Made by a program: the position numbers and the translations under genes
NCBI GenBank assembly: GCA_036396535.1
Contig: DASWKR010000044.1
Span: 1-41,487, forward strand
Source: Acidimicrobiia bacterium
Lineage (GTDB): Bacteria > Actinomycetota > Acidimicrobiia > Spongiisociales > UBA5794
Length of the DNA stretch: 41,487 nucleotides
Direction: 5' to 3'
Shown here: piece by piece, positions 31,448-40,146 of the stretch
Position numbering within the stretch: position 1 is the first letter of the stretch
Layout of the letters: each line of letters starts with the position of its first letter
The notes under the pieces: generated by a model
Databases searched by the model: none
Told to the model about the DNA's origin: nothing
The model's input: the letters and a program-made list of their open reading frames with translations, nothing else

Positions 31448-32175
31448 GCCGTCTGCTCCCGCGGGGCGTCCAATTCCTGCAACTTGGCCGTCGCCAGCTC
31501 GAGGAGCACCCGTCCGAAGTGGTGGCTCACGAGCGAGGTGACCGCAGGGAACAGCTCCTCGAAGGCGGCGACCAGCCGGCGCGCCTTCTCGTCTGCGGAG
31601 CCGTCCGAGTCACGGATCGGACGGCGGACGTGGCGGTCGAACATGTCGACCGCCTCCTCGGCGACCTCGAGGGTCGCCTCGTGGTGGCGCCTGGCGAGCC
31701 GGAGCAACTCGTCGAGCGGCAGGCCCACCTCGAGGAGGGTCACCCCTGTGGCGACGAGGTCGGCGTCGGCCACTGCGTAAGACGTCGTCGACCCCGCAAC
31801 ACCGCCGATCAGATTCGCCGCCGCCAGCGCCTCGATCACCTGGCTCGGAACCCCGGTTCGTTCCTCCAGCTCCTCCCGGGTGAGGCGGGCCCCTTCGAGC
31901 TTGTCCTCCCTGCCGGCGACGGCGACCGCCAGGAGGGTGTCGGTCGCCGAGACGTCGTCGTCGAGGAGCCTCCCGATCATGCCGAGCGAGAGGCCGTCGT
32001 CCTGCAGCGCCCGGATGCGCTCGACCCTGGTGCGGTGGCGCTCGTCGTACCAGGCGATGCGGCCCTCCCGGTGCGGGGGAGCCAGCAGCCTCCTCTTCTG
32101 GTAGAAGCGGATCGTGGCGACCGTCAGCCCCGTGAGCTCCGCCAGCTCCTCGACGCGCCAACGTTGTGAGTGCAT
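31444..32175 (-). CDS. MerR-family regulator in operon with menF
   Basis: A 243-residue regulator. Residues 7-75 are a MerR winged helix (RVEELAELTGLTVATIRFYQKRRLLAPPHREGRIAWYDERHRTRVERIRALQDDGLSLGMI). The C-terminal part is long and helical, with a second helix-turn-helix-like stretch (TREELEERTGVPSQVIEALAAANLI) and the HHFGRVLLE ending I associate with actinobacterial MerR proteins near acyl-CoA genes. No cysteine metal-binding loop is visible, so a metal effector is unlikely. ATG 32175 is six bases from TACAAT, a leaderless arrangement. It overlaps menF, and its operator recurs at menB, so I infer control of menaquinone synthesis. Confidence 0.85.
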   Translation of the reverse strand: MHSQRWRVEELAELTGLTVATIRFYQKRRLLAPPHREGRIAWYDERHRTRVERIRALQDDGLSLGMIGRLLDDDVSATDTLLAVAVAGREDKLEGARLTREELEERTGVPSQVIEALAAANLIGGVAGSTTSYAVADADLVATGVTLLEVGLPLDELLRLARRHHEATLEVAEEAVDMFDRHVRRPIRDSDGSADEKARRLVAAFEELFPAVTSLVSHHFGRVLLELATAKLQELDAPREQTA

Positions 32176-32181
32176 GCTCCC

Positions 32182-32210
32182 ATTGTAGGAGTGATCACTC
32201 CCAAGGTCTA
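32182..32210 (-). promoter_or_regulatory. merR-menF promoter with palindromic operator
   Basis: Minus strand: -35 TAGACC (32205-32210), 17-bp spacer holding the perfect 14-bp palindrome GGAGTGATCACTCC (32188-32201), -10 TACAAT (32182-32187), then six bases to the merR ATG. The same block with the same spacing occurs at menB (24977-25005). MerR proteins typically bind dyads in the spacer; the 17-bp length differs from the 19-20 bp seen at classical MerR-activated promoters. Confidence 0.7.
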
Positions 32211-32221
32211 CGAGGAGCCGC

Positions 32222-35200
32222 TCAGGCCTCGCAGCTGACGGCCACCTCGATCGAGATACAGGTGTCGGTGCCGCCGCCTCCGTCGCCCGTGTCCGTGCCG
32301 CCGCCTCCGTCGAGGGTGTCGTCACCCCCGAGGCCGAACAGGATGTCGTCGCCTCCCGCTCCCGTCAGGGTGTTGCTGCCATCGTCGCCGGTCAGCGTGT
32401 CGACGTCGGCGGTTCCGGTGGCGTGCTCGACGTTGGTCAAGGTGTCCGTCCCGTTGCCCGTGGCAGTCCCGCCGTCGAGGTCGACGACGACGCCCGCCGC
32501 CGCCGAGGCGTGCAGGACGGTGTCCTCGCCGCCGCCGCCGTCGATCGAGTCGTTGCCGGTCCCGCCGTCGAGGAGGTCGGCGTCGGCCCCGCCGTCGATC
32601 GTGTCCGCCCCCGCCATGCCATTGATCGTGTCTGCGCCCCCGGCGCCGGCGAGCGAGTTGTCGCCGCCGTCGCCCGTGATCGTGTCCCCCTGCGGGGATC
32701 CGGTGACGTTCTCGACGTTGGCGAGCGTGTCGTTGCCCTCTCCACTGGCCGTTCCTGCGTCCAGGTCGACGGTCACCCCGGACCCGGCGCCTGCGAAGGC
32801 CACCGTGTCGGTGCCGCCGCCGCCGTCGACCGAGTCGGCGGCGCTCCCCGGCGTGATGGCGTCGTCGTCGGCGCCGCCGTTCAGCGTGTCGTCCCCGCCC
32901 CCGCCGTCGATCGTGTCCGCCCCCGCCATGCCGTTGATCGTGTCTGCGCCGCCGGCACCCGCCAGCGTGTCGCCGCCGTCGCCGCCGTCGATGACGTTGT
33001 CGGAGTCGTCGCCGGTGATGATGTCTGCCTGGGGCGACCCGGTGACGTTCTCGATGCCGGTCAGGCCGTCCTCGTCGGTTCCGTCGTCACCGGTTCCGGC
33101 CACCAGGTCGACCGTCAGCCCCGCGGCGAAGCCGGAGTAGTCGATGGTGTCGGCGCCGCTGCCCCCGTCGATGGCGTCGGCGCCCCCACCCCCGTCGATC
33201 GTGTCGTCGCCCGCACCCCCGTCGATGGTGTCGGCGTCGGCGCCCCCGCTGATCGTGTCGGCGTCGGCGCCGCCGCTGATGGTGTCGGCGCCGCTGCCTC
33301 CCGTGATCGTGTCGTCGCCTCCGCCCCCGCTGAGCACGTTGGGGCTTGCGTTGCCGCTGATCGTGTCGGCGCTCGGGGACCCGATGACGTTGGCGAACCC
33401 GCTGATGGTGTCGGTACCGTCGCCCGTGGCGGGGCTGGCGCCGACGTCGACGGTCACGCCTCCCCCCGAGGTCGAGTAGTCGAGCGTGTTCGTGCCGGCT
33501 CCGCCCGTGAGGGTGTCGTCGCCCGACCCGCCGTTGATGGTGTCGTCGCCGCCCTGCCCGTCGAGCACGTCGTCGCCGGCGTTCCCGGTGATGGTGTCGT
33601 CGCCCCCGCTCCCGGCGATGGCGTTGGCGCCGGCATTCCCGGTGAGGGTGTCGTTGAACGTGCTGCCGTTGATGTTCTCGATCCCGCCCAGGGAGTCCGA
33701 GCCGTGGCCCGAGGCGGTGCCGGCAGCCAGGGACACAGTCACCGGTCCCGTCGCCGCGCTGTAGTCGACGACGTCGACGCCCCCGCCTCCGGTGAGCGTG
33801 TTGTCGGCGGTGCTCGAGTAGAACGAGTCGGCGCTGGCGCTGCCCACCGCGCTCTCCACCGACGTGAGGGTGTCGACGCTCGAGCCGTCGTCGGCCGTGC
33901 CCGCGTCGAGGTTGATCACCACCCCGGAGGCGCTGCCGGAGAAGTCGACGGTATCGGAGCCGCCGCCCCCGTCGATGGCGTCGGCGCCGCCGTCGGCGAC
34001 GAACGTGTCGGCGCCGCCGCCTCCCTCCAGCGCGTTGACGCCTGCGGAGCCGGTGATCGTGTCGGCGCTCGCCGATCCGGTGGCGTTCTCGACGTTGGCG
34101 AGGGTGTCGGAGCCTTCGCCCGACACGGTCCCCGCCCCGAGATCGATGGTGAGGCCGGCGGCCGCCGCCGATCCGTCGAAGGTGTCGGTTCCGGTGCCCC
34201 CGTCGATGGTGTCGTCGCCTGCGCCGCCGGCGAGCGTGTCGTCGCCCGGCCCGCCGTCGATCGTGTCGTTCCCGCCGCCGCCCGACACGACGTCGTCGCC
34301 CCCGGCGCCGGCGATGACGTTGGCGCTCCCGTTCCCCGTCAGGGTGTCGCCGCCCGGGGTGCCGGTCACGTTCTCGACGCCGGTGACCGTATCGGTGCCG
34401 TTGCCGGTGGTGACGCCGGCGCCGAGGTCCACGGTGACGGCGGCTGCCGTCGTGAAGGTCAGCGTGTCGGTGTCGCCTCCACCGATGATCACGTCGTTCC
34501 CGGGGCCGCCGTCGAGGGTGTCGCTGCCGCCTCCGCCGTCGAGGACGTCTCCGCCCCCTCCGCCGAAGATGATGTCGGCGCCCCCGCTCCCGCTGAGCGA
34601 GTTGGCGCCGCCACTGCCGGTGATCGTGTCGGCGCCCGGGGAGCCGAGCACCGACTCGATGCTCACGAGCGCGTCGGCGTCCCCCGGGGCAGTCGCAGTG
34701 CCCGCCGAGAGGTCGATGGTCACCGGGCCGGCGACGTCGGTGTAGCTCACGACGTCGACTCCGCCGCCTCCGTCGACGGAGTCGTCACCCGTATCGGGAC
34801 GGAGCAGGTCGTCGCCCCCGCCGCCGAGGAGGGTGTCGTCCCCGGCACCTCCGTCGAGCGTGTCGTCCCCGGCGCCGCCCCGAAGCTCGTTCGACGAATT
34901 CCCCCCCGTGATCGAGTCGTTGCCCGCCCCGCCGATCACCCGCTCGACGTTGACGACCGTTGCCGGCTCGTCGAGGAGGTTGGCGTTCCCGCTCCCGAGA
35001 TTGACCGTGATCCGGGCAGTGGCTGCCGAGGCGTCGAGGGTGTCGGTCGCCGAACCGCCGTTGTGGTCGTCGCCGCCCGCCGAGACGATGAAGGTGTCCG
35101 CCCCTCCGTTGCCGTTGAGCGTGTCGGTCCCGGCGCCACCGTCGAGCTCGTCGGCGCCGACTCCGCCGTTGAGCACGTCGCCACCTCCGGCGCCGCGCAG

Positions 35201-36214
35201 CGTGTCGTCGCCTGCGTCGCCGGCGACCGTGTCGGCCCCGCCACCGCCGTTGAGCACGTCGTCGTCGTCCCCTCCGGCGAGGTTGTCCTTCCCGGCGCCG
35301 CCGTCGAGGTCGTCGTCCCCGGGGCCGCCGGAGATCGTGTCGGCCCCTCCGCCCCCTGCCAGGACGTCTCGGCCGTCCGAGCCGGTGATGGTGTCGCCGC
35401 CCGGGCCGCCGGTGATGGTGTCGTTGCCCGTTCCGCCGTTGAGTGTGTCGGTGCCCTTGGCTCCGTCGATGGTGTCGTTGCCGTTCCCCCCGAACAGCTG
35501 ATCGTTGCCCCCTCCGCCGCCGATCGTGTCGTTGCCGTCATCGCCGAACACCAGGTCGTCGCCGCCGCCGCCCCCGATGTCGTCGTGGCCGGCCCCGCCG
35601 ATCAGGGTGTCGTCGCCTCCGCCGCCCGACAAGACGTCGCCTCCGGACTTGCCTTCGATCAGGTCGACTCCGGCGCCGCCGAGGAGCTGGTCGGGGCCGC
35701 TCCCGCCGCTCAGCGCGTCGTCGTCGTCGCCTCCGTCGAGCACGTCGGCTTTGCCCCCGCCGTCCAGCTCGTCGTCGCCGGGGCCGCCCGTGAGGTCGTC
35801 TCGGCCGCCTCCGCCTGCGAGGACGTCGCTGCCCTTACCGCCTGCCAGTTCGTCGTTGCCGGGACCGCCGCGCAGGTCGTCGCTACCGGCGCCGCCCTGG
35901 AGCGTGTCGTTGCCGTCGTCGCCGACGAGCAGGTCGCGGCCTCCTCCGCCGAGGAGGGTGTCGGCCCCCGGGCCGCCGCAGATGACGTCGTTTCCGCCGC
36001 GACCGTCGATCGTGTCGTCGCCCCCCCGGCCGACGATGACATCGTCGCCGTTGGTCCCGTCGATCGTGTCGTCGCCGGGGGTCCCACTGATCGTCGCCGG
36101 CAGTCCGTTGCAGGTGGCGAGGGCGTTGGCGGCCTGTGTCGGCGTGTCGGACAGTGAGAGCCCGATTGGGAAGGCGAGAACCAGCACCACGGCGAGCAGT
36201 GAGCGACGGCTCAT
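32222..36214 (-). CDS. Large secreted RTX (hemolysin-type calcium-binding) repeat protein
   Basis: A 1330-residue exported protein. The Sec signal peptide is [20 protein letters not shown] (to about residue 28), then [19 protein letters not shown] opens the repeats. Nearly all of the rest is RTX nonapeptides (GGxGxDxLx) forming calcium-binding beta-rolls. Ten more regular inserts interrupt them, of the type [26 protein letters not shown] followed by DTITG. The C-terminus is [16 protein letters not shown]. No catalytic domain or T1SS C-terminal signal is seen. The Sec signal suggests release through the single membrane, with folding on extracellular calcium. Function could be adhesion or surface layer; this is inference. 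The neighbouring gene is a shorter paralogue. Confidence 0.88.
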   Translation of the reverse strand: MSRRSLLAVVLVLAFPIGLSLSDTPTQAANALATCNGLPATISGTPGDDTIDGTNGDDVIVGRGGDDTIDGRGGNDVICGGPGADTLLGGGGRDLLVGDDGNDTLQGGAGSDDLRGGPGNDELAGGKGSDVLAGGGGRDDLTGGPGDDELDGGGKADVLDGGDDDDALSGGSGPDQLLGGAGVDLIEGKSGGDVLSGGGGDDTLIGGAGHDDIGGGGGDDLVFGDDGNDTIGGGGGNDQLFGGNGNDTIDGAKGTDTLNGGTGNDTITGGPGGDTITGSDGRDVLAGGGGADTISGGPGDDDLDGGAGKDNLAGGDDDDVLNGGGGADTVAGDAGDDTLRGAGGGDVLNGGVGADELDGGAGTDTLNGNGGADTFIVSAGGDDHNGGSATDTLDASAATARITVNLGSGNANLLDEPATVVNVERVIGGAGNDSITGGNSSNELRGGAGDDTLDGGAGDDTLLGGGGDDLLRPDTGDDSVDGGGGVDVVSYTDVAGPVTIDLSAGTATAPGDADALVSIESVLGSPGADTITGSGGANSLSGSGGADIIFGGGGGDVLDGGGGSDTLDGGPGNDVIIGGGDTDTLTFTTAAAVTVDLGAGVTTGNGTDTVTGVENVTGTPGGDTLTGNGSANVIAGAGGDDVVSGGGGNDTIDGGPGDDTLAGGAGDDTIDGGTGTDTFDGSAAAAGLTIDLGAGTVSGEGSDTLANVENATGSASADTITGSAGVNALEGGGGADTFVADGGADAIDGGGGSDTVDFSGSASGVVINLDAGTADDGSSVDTLTSVESAVGSASADSFYSSTADNTLTGGGGVDVVDYSAATGPVTVSLAAGTASGHGSDSLGGIENINGSTFNDTLTGNAGANAIAGSGGDDTITGNAGDDVLDGQGGDDTINGGSGDDTLTGGAGTNTLDYSTSGGGVTVDVGASPATGDGTDTISGFANVIGSPSADTISGNASPNVLSGGGGDDTITGGSGADTISGGADADTISGGADADTIDGGAGDDTIDGGGGADAIDGGSGADTIDYSGFAAGLTVDLVAGTGDDGTDEDGLTGIENVTGSPQADIITGDDSDNVIDGGDGGDTLAGAGGADTINGMAGADTIDGGGGDDTLNGGADDDAITPGSAADSVDGGGGTDTVAFAGAGSGVTVDLDAGTASGEGNDTLANVENVTGSPQGDTITGDGGDNSLAGAGGADTINGMAGADTIDGGADADLLDGGTGNDSIDGGGGEDTVLHASAAAGVVVDLDGGTATGNGTDTLTNVEHATGTADVDTLTGDDGSNTLTGAGGDDILFGLGGDDTLDGGGGTDTGDGGGGTDTCISIEVAVSCEA

Positions 36215-36265
36215 GGAGGCGAAGGCTACACCCGCGTCGCGACCTCTCTCACTCGCCGGTGGGGC

Positions 36266-37651
36266 TCACGCCTCGCAGCTGAACGGCGTCTCGATGCTGA
36301 TGCAGGTGTCGGTCCCGGGGCCGCCGTCGCCGATGTCGGTGCCCGTCCCGCCGTTGAGCGTGTCGTTCCCGAGGCCCGCCGTCAGCGTGTCGTCCCCGCC
36401 GGCCCCGACGAGGGTGTCGTTGCCTTCGTCCCCGGTGAGCTGGTTGGGACCCCCGTCACCGGTGATCGAATCGTCGTAGAACGAGCCGTAGACGTCCTCG
36501 ATGTTGGCGAGGGTGTCCGAGCCGTCGCCGGTTGCGGTGCCGTTCGGGAGGTTGACGGTGACGCCTCCCGGAGCCGACTGGAAGAAGGCGAGGTCCTGGT
36601 CGGCGCCGCCGTCCATGTCGTCGTCCCCGCCACGACCGATGAGGGAGTCGAGTCCGCCGCGGCCGGCGAGCGTGTCGTCGCCCGCTCCACCGTCGAGTTG
36701 GTTGTTGTTGCCGTCACCCCGGATCACGTCGTCGAAGTCGCTGCCGATGATGCTCTCGATGCCGCTGAGGAGGTCGTTGCCGTGCCCGGTGGCGGTCCCG
36801 GCCGCCAGGTCGACCGTCACGCCGCCGGCGGCATTGACGTAGGTGACCTTGTCGGCACTTCCGCCACGACCGGTGAACTCGTTGTCGCTCGCCGAGCTGA
36901 CGAAGAGGTCGTTGAAGTCGGTGCCGATCACGTTCTCGATGTTGGAAACGGTCTCGATCCCGTCACCGGTCACGAGCCCGGTCGTCAGGTCGACGTTGAT
37001 CCCCGTGTCGAGATCCGAGTAATCGACCGTGTCGACGCCGGTCCCGCCGTCTGTCTCGTCGGTGCCCGTGCCCGGCCGCAGCGTGTCGGCGCCCCCGCCT
37101 CCGTCGAGCGTGTCGTCGTCGGCTCCGCCGTCGAGGCTGTCGGCGCCTCCGCCGCCCATCAGGTCGTCGTTCCCGGGCCCGCCGGTCACCTCGTCGGCCT
37201 TGCCCCCGCCGCTGGCGGAGTCGTTGCCGGCCCCTCCGTCGAGCACGTCGGCACCGCCGGCGCCGATGAGGGTGTCACCGCCCCCCTTCCCTTCGAGTGT
37301 GTCGCCGCCGGACTTGCCGTCCAGCGTGTCGGCGCCCTTGCCGCCGATCAGGTGGTCGGCGCCGGGACCGCCGACGAGCGTGTCCTTGCCGCTTCCGCCG
37401 TCGAGGGTGTCCTTGCCGCTCCCGCCGCACAGGGTGTCGTTGCCGCCCTTGCCTCTGATGTCGTCCCGTCCGTCGAGGCCGACGATCACGTCGTTGCCCG
37501 GAGTGCCGACGAGCACGTCGTCGCCCGCCGTGCCCGTGATGGTGGCGGCGAGCCCGTTGCACGTCTCGGCTGCCGTGGCCGCCGTGGTGGGGACGAGGGT
37601 GACGGCGACGAGGGCGGCACCGGCGAGCAGGGAACGAAGGCGGGGAGTCAT
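36266..37651 (-). CDS. Secreted RTX repeat protein, shorter paralogue
   Basis: A 461-residue protein built like its neighbour: signal peptide MTPRLRSLLAGAALVAVTLV (cleavage near residue 27), the start motif CNGLAATITGTAGDDVLVG, RTX nonapeptides, three inserts of the VTVDLAAGTATGHGNDLLSGIESIIG type and the same end ([16 protein letters not shown]). Cysteines lie at the start (CNGL), early in the repeats (DTLCGG) and in the last 14 residues, as in the neighbour, suggesting a conserved disulfide. It is upstream of the larger gene by 51 bp on the same strand; the two probably arose by duplication. Confidence 0.88.
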   Translation of the reverse strand: MTPRLRSLLAGAALVAVTLVPTTAATAAETCNGLAATITGTAGDDVLVGTPGNDVIVGLDGRDDIRGKGGNDTLCGGSGKDTLDGGSGKDTLVGGPGADHLIGGKGADTLDGKSGGDTLEGKGGGDTLIGAGGADVLDGGAGNDSASGGGKADEVTGGPGNDDLMGGGGADSLDGGADDDTLDGGGGADTLRPGTGTDETDGGTGVDTVDYSDLDTGINVDLTTGLVTGDGIETVSNIENVIGTDFNDLFVSSASDNEFTGRGGSADKVTYVNAAGGVTVDLAAGTATGHGNDLLSGIESIIGSDFDDVIRGDGNNNQLDGGAGDDTLAGRGGLDSLIGRGGDDDMDGGADQDLAFFQSAPGGVTVNLPNGTATGDGSDTLANIEDVYGSFYDDSITGDGGPNQLTGDEGNDTLVGAGGDDTLTAGLGNDTLNGGTGTDIGDGGPGTDTCISIETPFSCEA

Positions 37652-37690
37652 CGTGCCGTCATCGGAAATTCGGCCAGATCCCTTGAGCGC

Positions 37691-38494
37691 TCACCGGCTC
37701 ACGGCCTTGCGGTACTGGCGCACGGCCAGTGGGATGAAGATCGCCAGGATCACGGCGATCCACAACAGCGATGCCCACACGGCATTGCGGAGGGGCCAGA
37801 CGTCGGGGGGCGGGAAGGCCGGGTTGGTGTTGCCGAACAGCTGGCGGACCGCCTGGGTGACGGCCGAGACCGGGTTCCATTGGGCGATCGGCTTCAAGGG
37901 CCCGGGCAGGTTGTCCGTTGCGACGAACGTGTTGGCGATGAACGTGAGCGGGAAGATGGCGATGAAGCTGGCGTTGTTGAACACCTCGGGGCTGCGCACC
38001 GTGAGCCCGAGCGTGGCCATCACCCACGAGATGGCGTAGGCGAACAGCAGCAGCAGGACGAATCCGCCGAGGACCTCGAGGAGCGACGAGTGGACCCGCC
38101 ACCCGACGATGAGCCCCGTGACGGCCATCACGACCACCACGAGTGCGTTGTTGACCACGTCGCTCGTCGTCCGACCGACGAGCACCGCCGACCGGGCGAT
38201 CGGGAGGGAGCGGAATCGGTCGACGATGCCTTTCTGGATGTCGAGCGCCAACCCGGATCCGGTGATCGTCGCCCCGAAGAGCATCGTCTGGGCGAAGATC
38301 CCCGCCATGAGGAACTCCCGGTACGAGACCCCCGGGATCTCGATGGCGCTGCCGAAGACGTAGGCGAAGAGAAGCACGAACATGATCGGCGAGATCGTCG
38401 AGAACACCAGGAGATCGGGCACCCGCTTGATCTTGATGAGGTTGCGCTTGGCGACCACCGCCCCGTCCGAGATCGCCTGACTGAACGTCGTCAT
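37691..38494 (-). CDS. ABC-2 type (DrrB-like) exporter permease
   Basis: A 267-residue membrane protein with about six membrane segments (for example LLVFSTISPIMFVLLFAYVF, ALVVVVMAVTGLIVGW, VLGGFVLLLLFAYAISWVMA, AVWASLLWIAVILAIFIPLA). The central loop GSGLALDIQKGIVDRFRSLPIARSAVLVGR is the hallmark of DrrB/ABC-2 permeases that export drugs, lipids or polyketides in actinobacteria. ATG 38494 overlaps the stop of the ATPase gene in ATGA. The substrate is unknown. Confidence 0.9.
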   Translation of the reverse strand: MTTFSQAISDGAVVAKRNLIKIKRVPDLLVFSTISPIMFVLLFAYVFGSAIEIPGVSYREFLMAGIFAQTMLFGATITGSGLALDIQKGIVDRFRSLPIARSAVLVGRTTSDVVNNALVVVVMAVTGLIVGWRVHSSLLEVLGGFVLLLLFAYAISWVMATLGLTVRSPEVFNNASFIAIFPLTFIANTFVATDNLPGPLKPIAQWNPVSAVTQAVRQLFGNTNPAFPPPDVWPLRNAVWASLLWIAVILAIFIPLAVRQYRKAVSR

Positions 38495-39366
38495 CGTGCT
38501 ACCTCCTCGACCGCGTCGACTTCGATGGTGGCGTGACCTGTGAGCGCCAGAAACACGTCGTCCAGGGTGGGGCGGCGCAGGCCGATGTCCGCCACGGTGA
38601 GGGAGGCGGCGTCGAGGCGACGCAACGCTTCCATCATCGCCTTCGAGCCATCGTCGACGGGAACGGTCAAGGTCCTCGTCATTTGATCGACCGAGATGTC
38701 GCCGTTGCCGATGTGCGACAGCTGCTCGATGGCGATGTCGAGGTCGGCGGCGTTGGCGACGCTCATCTCGAGGCGCTCGCCTCCCACCTGGGCCTTCAGC
38801 TCGTCAGACGTGCCTTTGGCGATGACCCGGCCGTGGTCGATCACCGCGATCTCGTCTGCGAGACGGTCCGCCTCTTCGAGGTACTGGGTGGTGAGCAGCA
38901 GCGTGCTGCCCTCGGCGACCAGCTCGCCGATCACGTCCCACATCTCGAGGCGGCCCCGCGGGTCGAGCCCGGTCGTCGGTTCGTCCAGGAAGAGGACCTG
39001 GGGCTTGATGACCAAGGACGCCGCCAGGTCGAGCCGGCGCCGCATGCCGCCCGAGTAGCCCTTGACCGGCCGGTTGGCGGCATCGGCGAGGTCGAAGCGC
39101 TCGAGCAGCTCTCTGGCCCTCGCCTTGCTCGCCGTTGCCCCGAGGTGGTACAGCCGGCCGACCATGTCGAGGTTCTCGAGCCCCGTGAGGTCGTCGTCGA
39201 CGGCGGCATACTGGCCGGAGGTCCCCATCACCTTGCGCAGGGCGGTTGCGTCGCGAACCACGTCGTATCCGGCAACAGTGGCGGAGCCGCTGTCCGCCCG
39301 AAGGAGCGTCGTGAGGACGCGGACGGCGGTCGTCTTCCCCGCCCCGTTGGGCCCGAGCAAGCCCAT
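38491..39366 (-). CDS. DrrA-like ABC exporter ATPase (open frame after an in-frame TAG)
   Basis: A 291-residue open frame from ATG 39366. It has Walker A (GPNGAGKTT) starting only five residues in, the Q-loop (GTSGQYAAVDDDLTG), signature YSGGMRRRLDLA, Walker B VLFLDEPTTGLDP and the H-loop region, then the DrrA-type C-terminal domain (LRRPTLDDVFLALTGH). The family begins about 32 residues earlier, and those codons are present upstream but cut by TAG at 39376-39378. As it stands, the first beta strand and A-loop are missing unless the stop is read through, so function is doubtful. It is coupled to the permease by ATGA. Confidence 0.75.
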   Translation of the reverse strand: MGLLGPNGAGKTTAVRVLTTLLRADSGSATVAGYDVVRDATALRKVMGTSGQYAAVDDDLTGLENLDMVGRLYHLGATASKARARELLERFDLADAANRPVKGYSGGMRRRLDLAASLVIKPQVLFLDEPTTGLDPRGRLEMWDVIGELVAEGSTLLLTTQYLEEADRLADEIAVIDHGRVIAKGTSDELKAQVGGERLEMSVANAADLDIAIEQLSHIGNGDISVDQMTRTLTVPVDDGSKAMMEALRRLDAASLTVADIGLRRPTLDDVFLALTGHATIEVDAVEEVAR

Positions 39367-39375
39367 GACGGTGCC

Positions 39376-39462
39376 CTAGGGTACGGCCAGGTCGAAGCCG
39401 TCGAGGGCGACCACGTCTTTGTAGCGCTTCACGAGCCCCTCGGCGGCGATGGCTGTTCTCAT
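39376..39462 (-). pseudogene. Severed 5' end of the DrrA-like gene (28 codons then TAG)
   Basis: ATG 39462, with GGGAGGC (plus-strand 39469-39475) upstream, reads MRTAIAAEGLVKRYKDVVAL then DGFDLAVP and a TAG stop. The next codons, G-T-V-M-G-L-L-G-P, continue the ABC ATPase in the same frame. Family members usually have a Glu at the stop position (PEGTVMGLLG), so a single GAG to TAG change explains it. Real mutation, assembly error or recoding cannot be told apart here; TAG is a normal stop in other genes of the window. Confidence 0.8.
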
Positions 39463-39528
39463 CGGAATGCCTCCCATTCGACTGAGGGAGGAGGCTACCT
39501 GTGGGGTGTGACAAGTTCGGCGCCCGCC

Positions 39529-40146
39529 TCAGGGTTGCGGGTAGTCCTCGTTCTCCCACACCAGCAAGGTGGCGATGCCGCCCCCGGCGGTCCCGTCGAC
39601 GTAGCCGGGCAGCAGGCCGCGCACCGCGAAGCCGGACTCGAGCTGAAACGTGAGCGTCGGATCGTGGCGCCGCCCGGCGACCACGTCGGCGATGTATTCC
39701 TCGGCGGTGAGGTCGTCCTCGACCTCCTGGTAGCCGGGGATCATCCCGCCCGCCACCATGCCACGCCGGTTGAGGCGCCTCACCATCTCCTTGCGCCTCC
39801 GGTAGAACTCGCCGCCGATCCCGCGCCCGCGCGCCTCGGGATGAACCGAGATGCTCAGCCCGTAGTACCAGTCGCCGTCCGGATCGTGCATCTCGGGCTC
39901 GGAGACCTCGACGAGCCTGTGCCGGGGATGCTCGAAGTCGAAGTCCATGAGCCAGCCGATGGCGAAGCCGACGAGGCGGCCGTCTTGCTCGGCGGCGAAC
40001 GCACCTTCGGGGAAGATGCGCACGTGCGCCATCGCATCGTCGGCCCTGAGGCGCATGTCGGCGGCGAGGTGCGGGAAGCACACCGCTTCGAGCTGCTGTG
40101 CCTCGCTGGCGTCCTCGAGCCGCAACGGCCGGTACAGCACGGTCAT
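39529..40146 (-). CDS. GNAT-family N-acetyltransferase
   Basis: A 205-residue acetyltransferase. The acetyl-CoA site is visible as LSISVHPEARGRGIGGEFYRRR, after the beta strands GAFAAEQDGRLVGFAIGW and the LVEVSEPEMHDPDGDWYYG stretch. The acceptor substrate cannot be inferred. The start ATG 40146 overlaps the oxidoreductase stop in ATGA, so both act together, for example on an amine or amino acid. Confidence 0.82.
   Translation of the reverse strand: MTVLYRPLRLEDASEAQQLEAVCFPHLAADMRLRADDAMAHVRIFPEGAFAAEQDGRLVGFAIGWLMDFDFEHPRHRLVEVSEPEMHDPDGDWYYGLSISVHPEARGRGIGGEFYRRRKEMVRRLNRRGMVAGGMIPGYQEVEDDLTAEEYIADVVAGRRHDPTLTFQLESGFAVRGLLPGYVDGTAGGGIATLLVWENEDYPQP

Noticed and set aside
32423-36157. 1244-codon plus-strand open frame opposite the large RTX gene
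   Set aside because: The minus strand has a signal peptide and textbook RTX repeats; the plus-strand product is a low-complexity A/V/G/D mirror of the repeated GC-rich codons.
32222-37651. Repetitive DNA that could be taken for a CRISPR array or minisatellite
   Set aside because: Repeats are degenerate, in frame and encode RTX nonapeptides; there are no uniform direct repeats with unique spacers.
39376-39378. Genome-wide TAG recoding
   Set aside because: TAG ends at least the HMGL-like gene (10855-10857) and the membrane YceI gene (19764-19766) normally, so only a local change or local read-through is possible.
37691-39462. Adjacent ABC genes as a type I secretion system for the RTX proteins
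   Set aside because: They are Drr-type ABC-2 exporter genes, not a T1SS ATPase with membrane fusion protein, and both RTX proteins carry Sec signal peptides.
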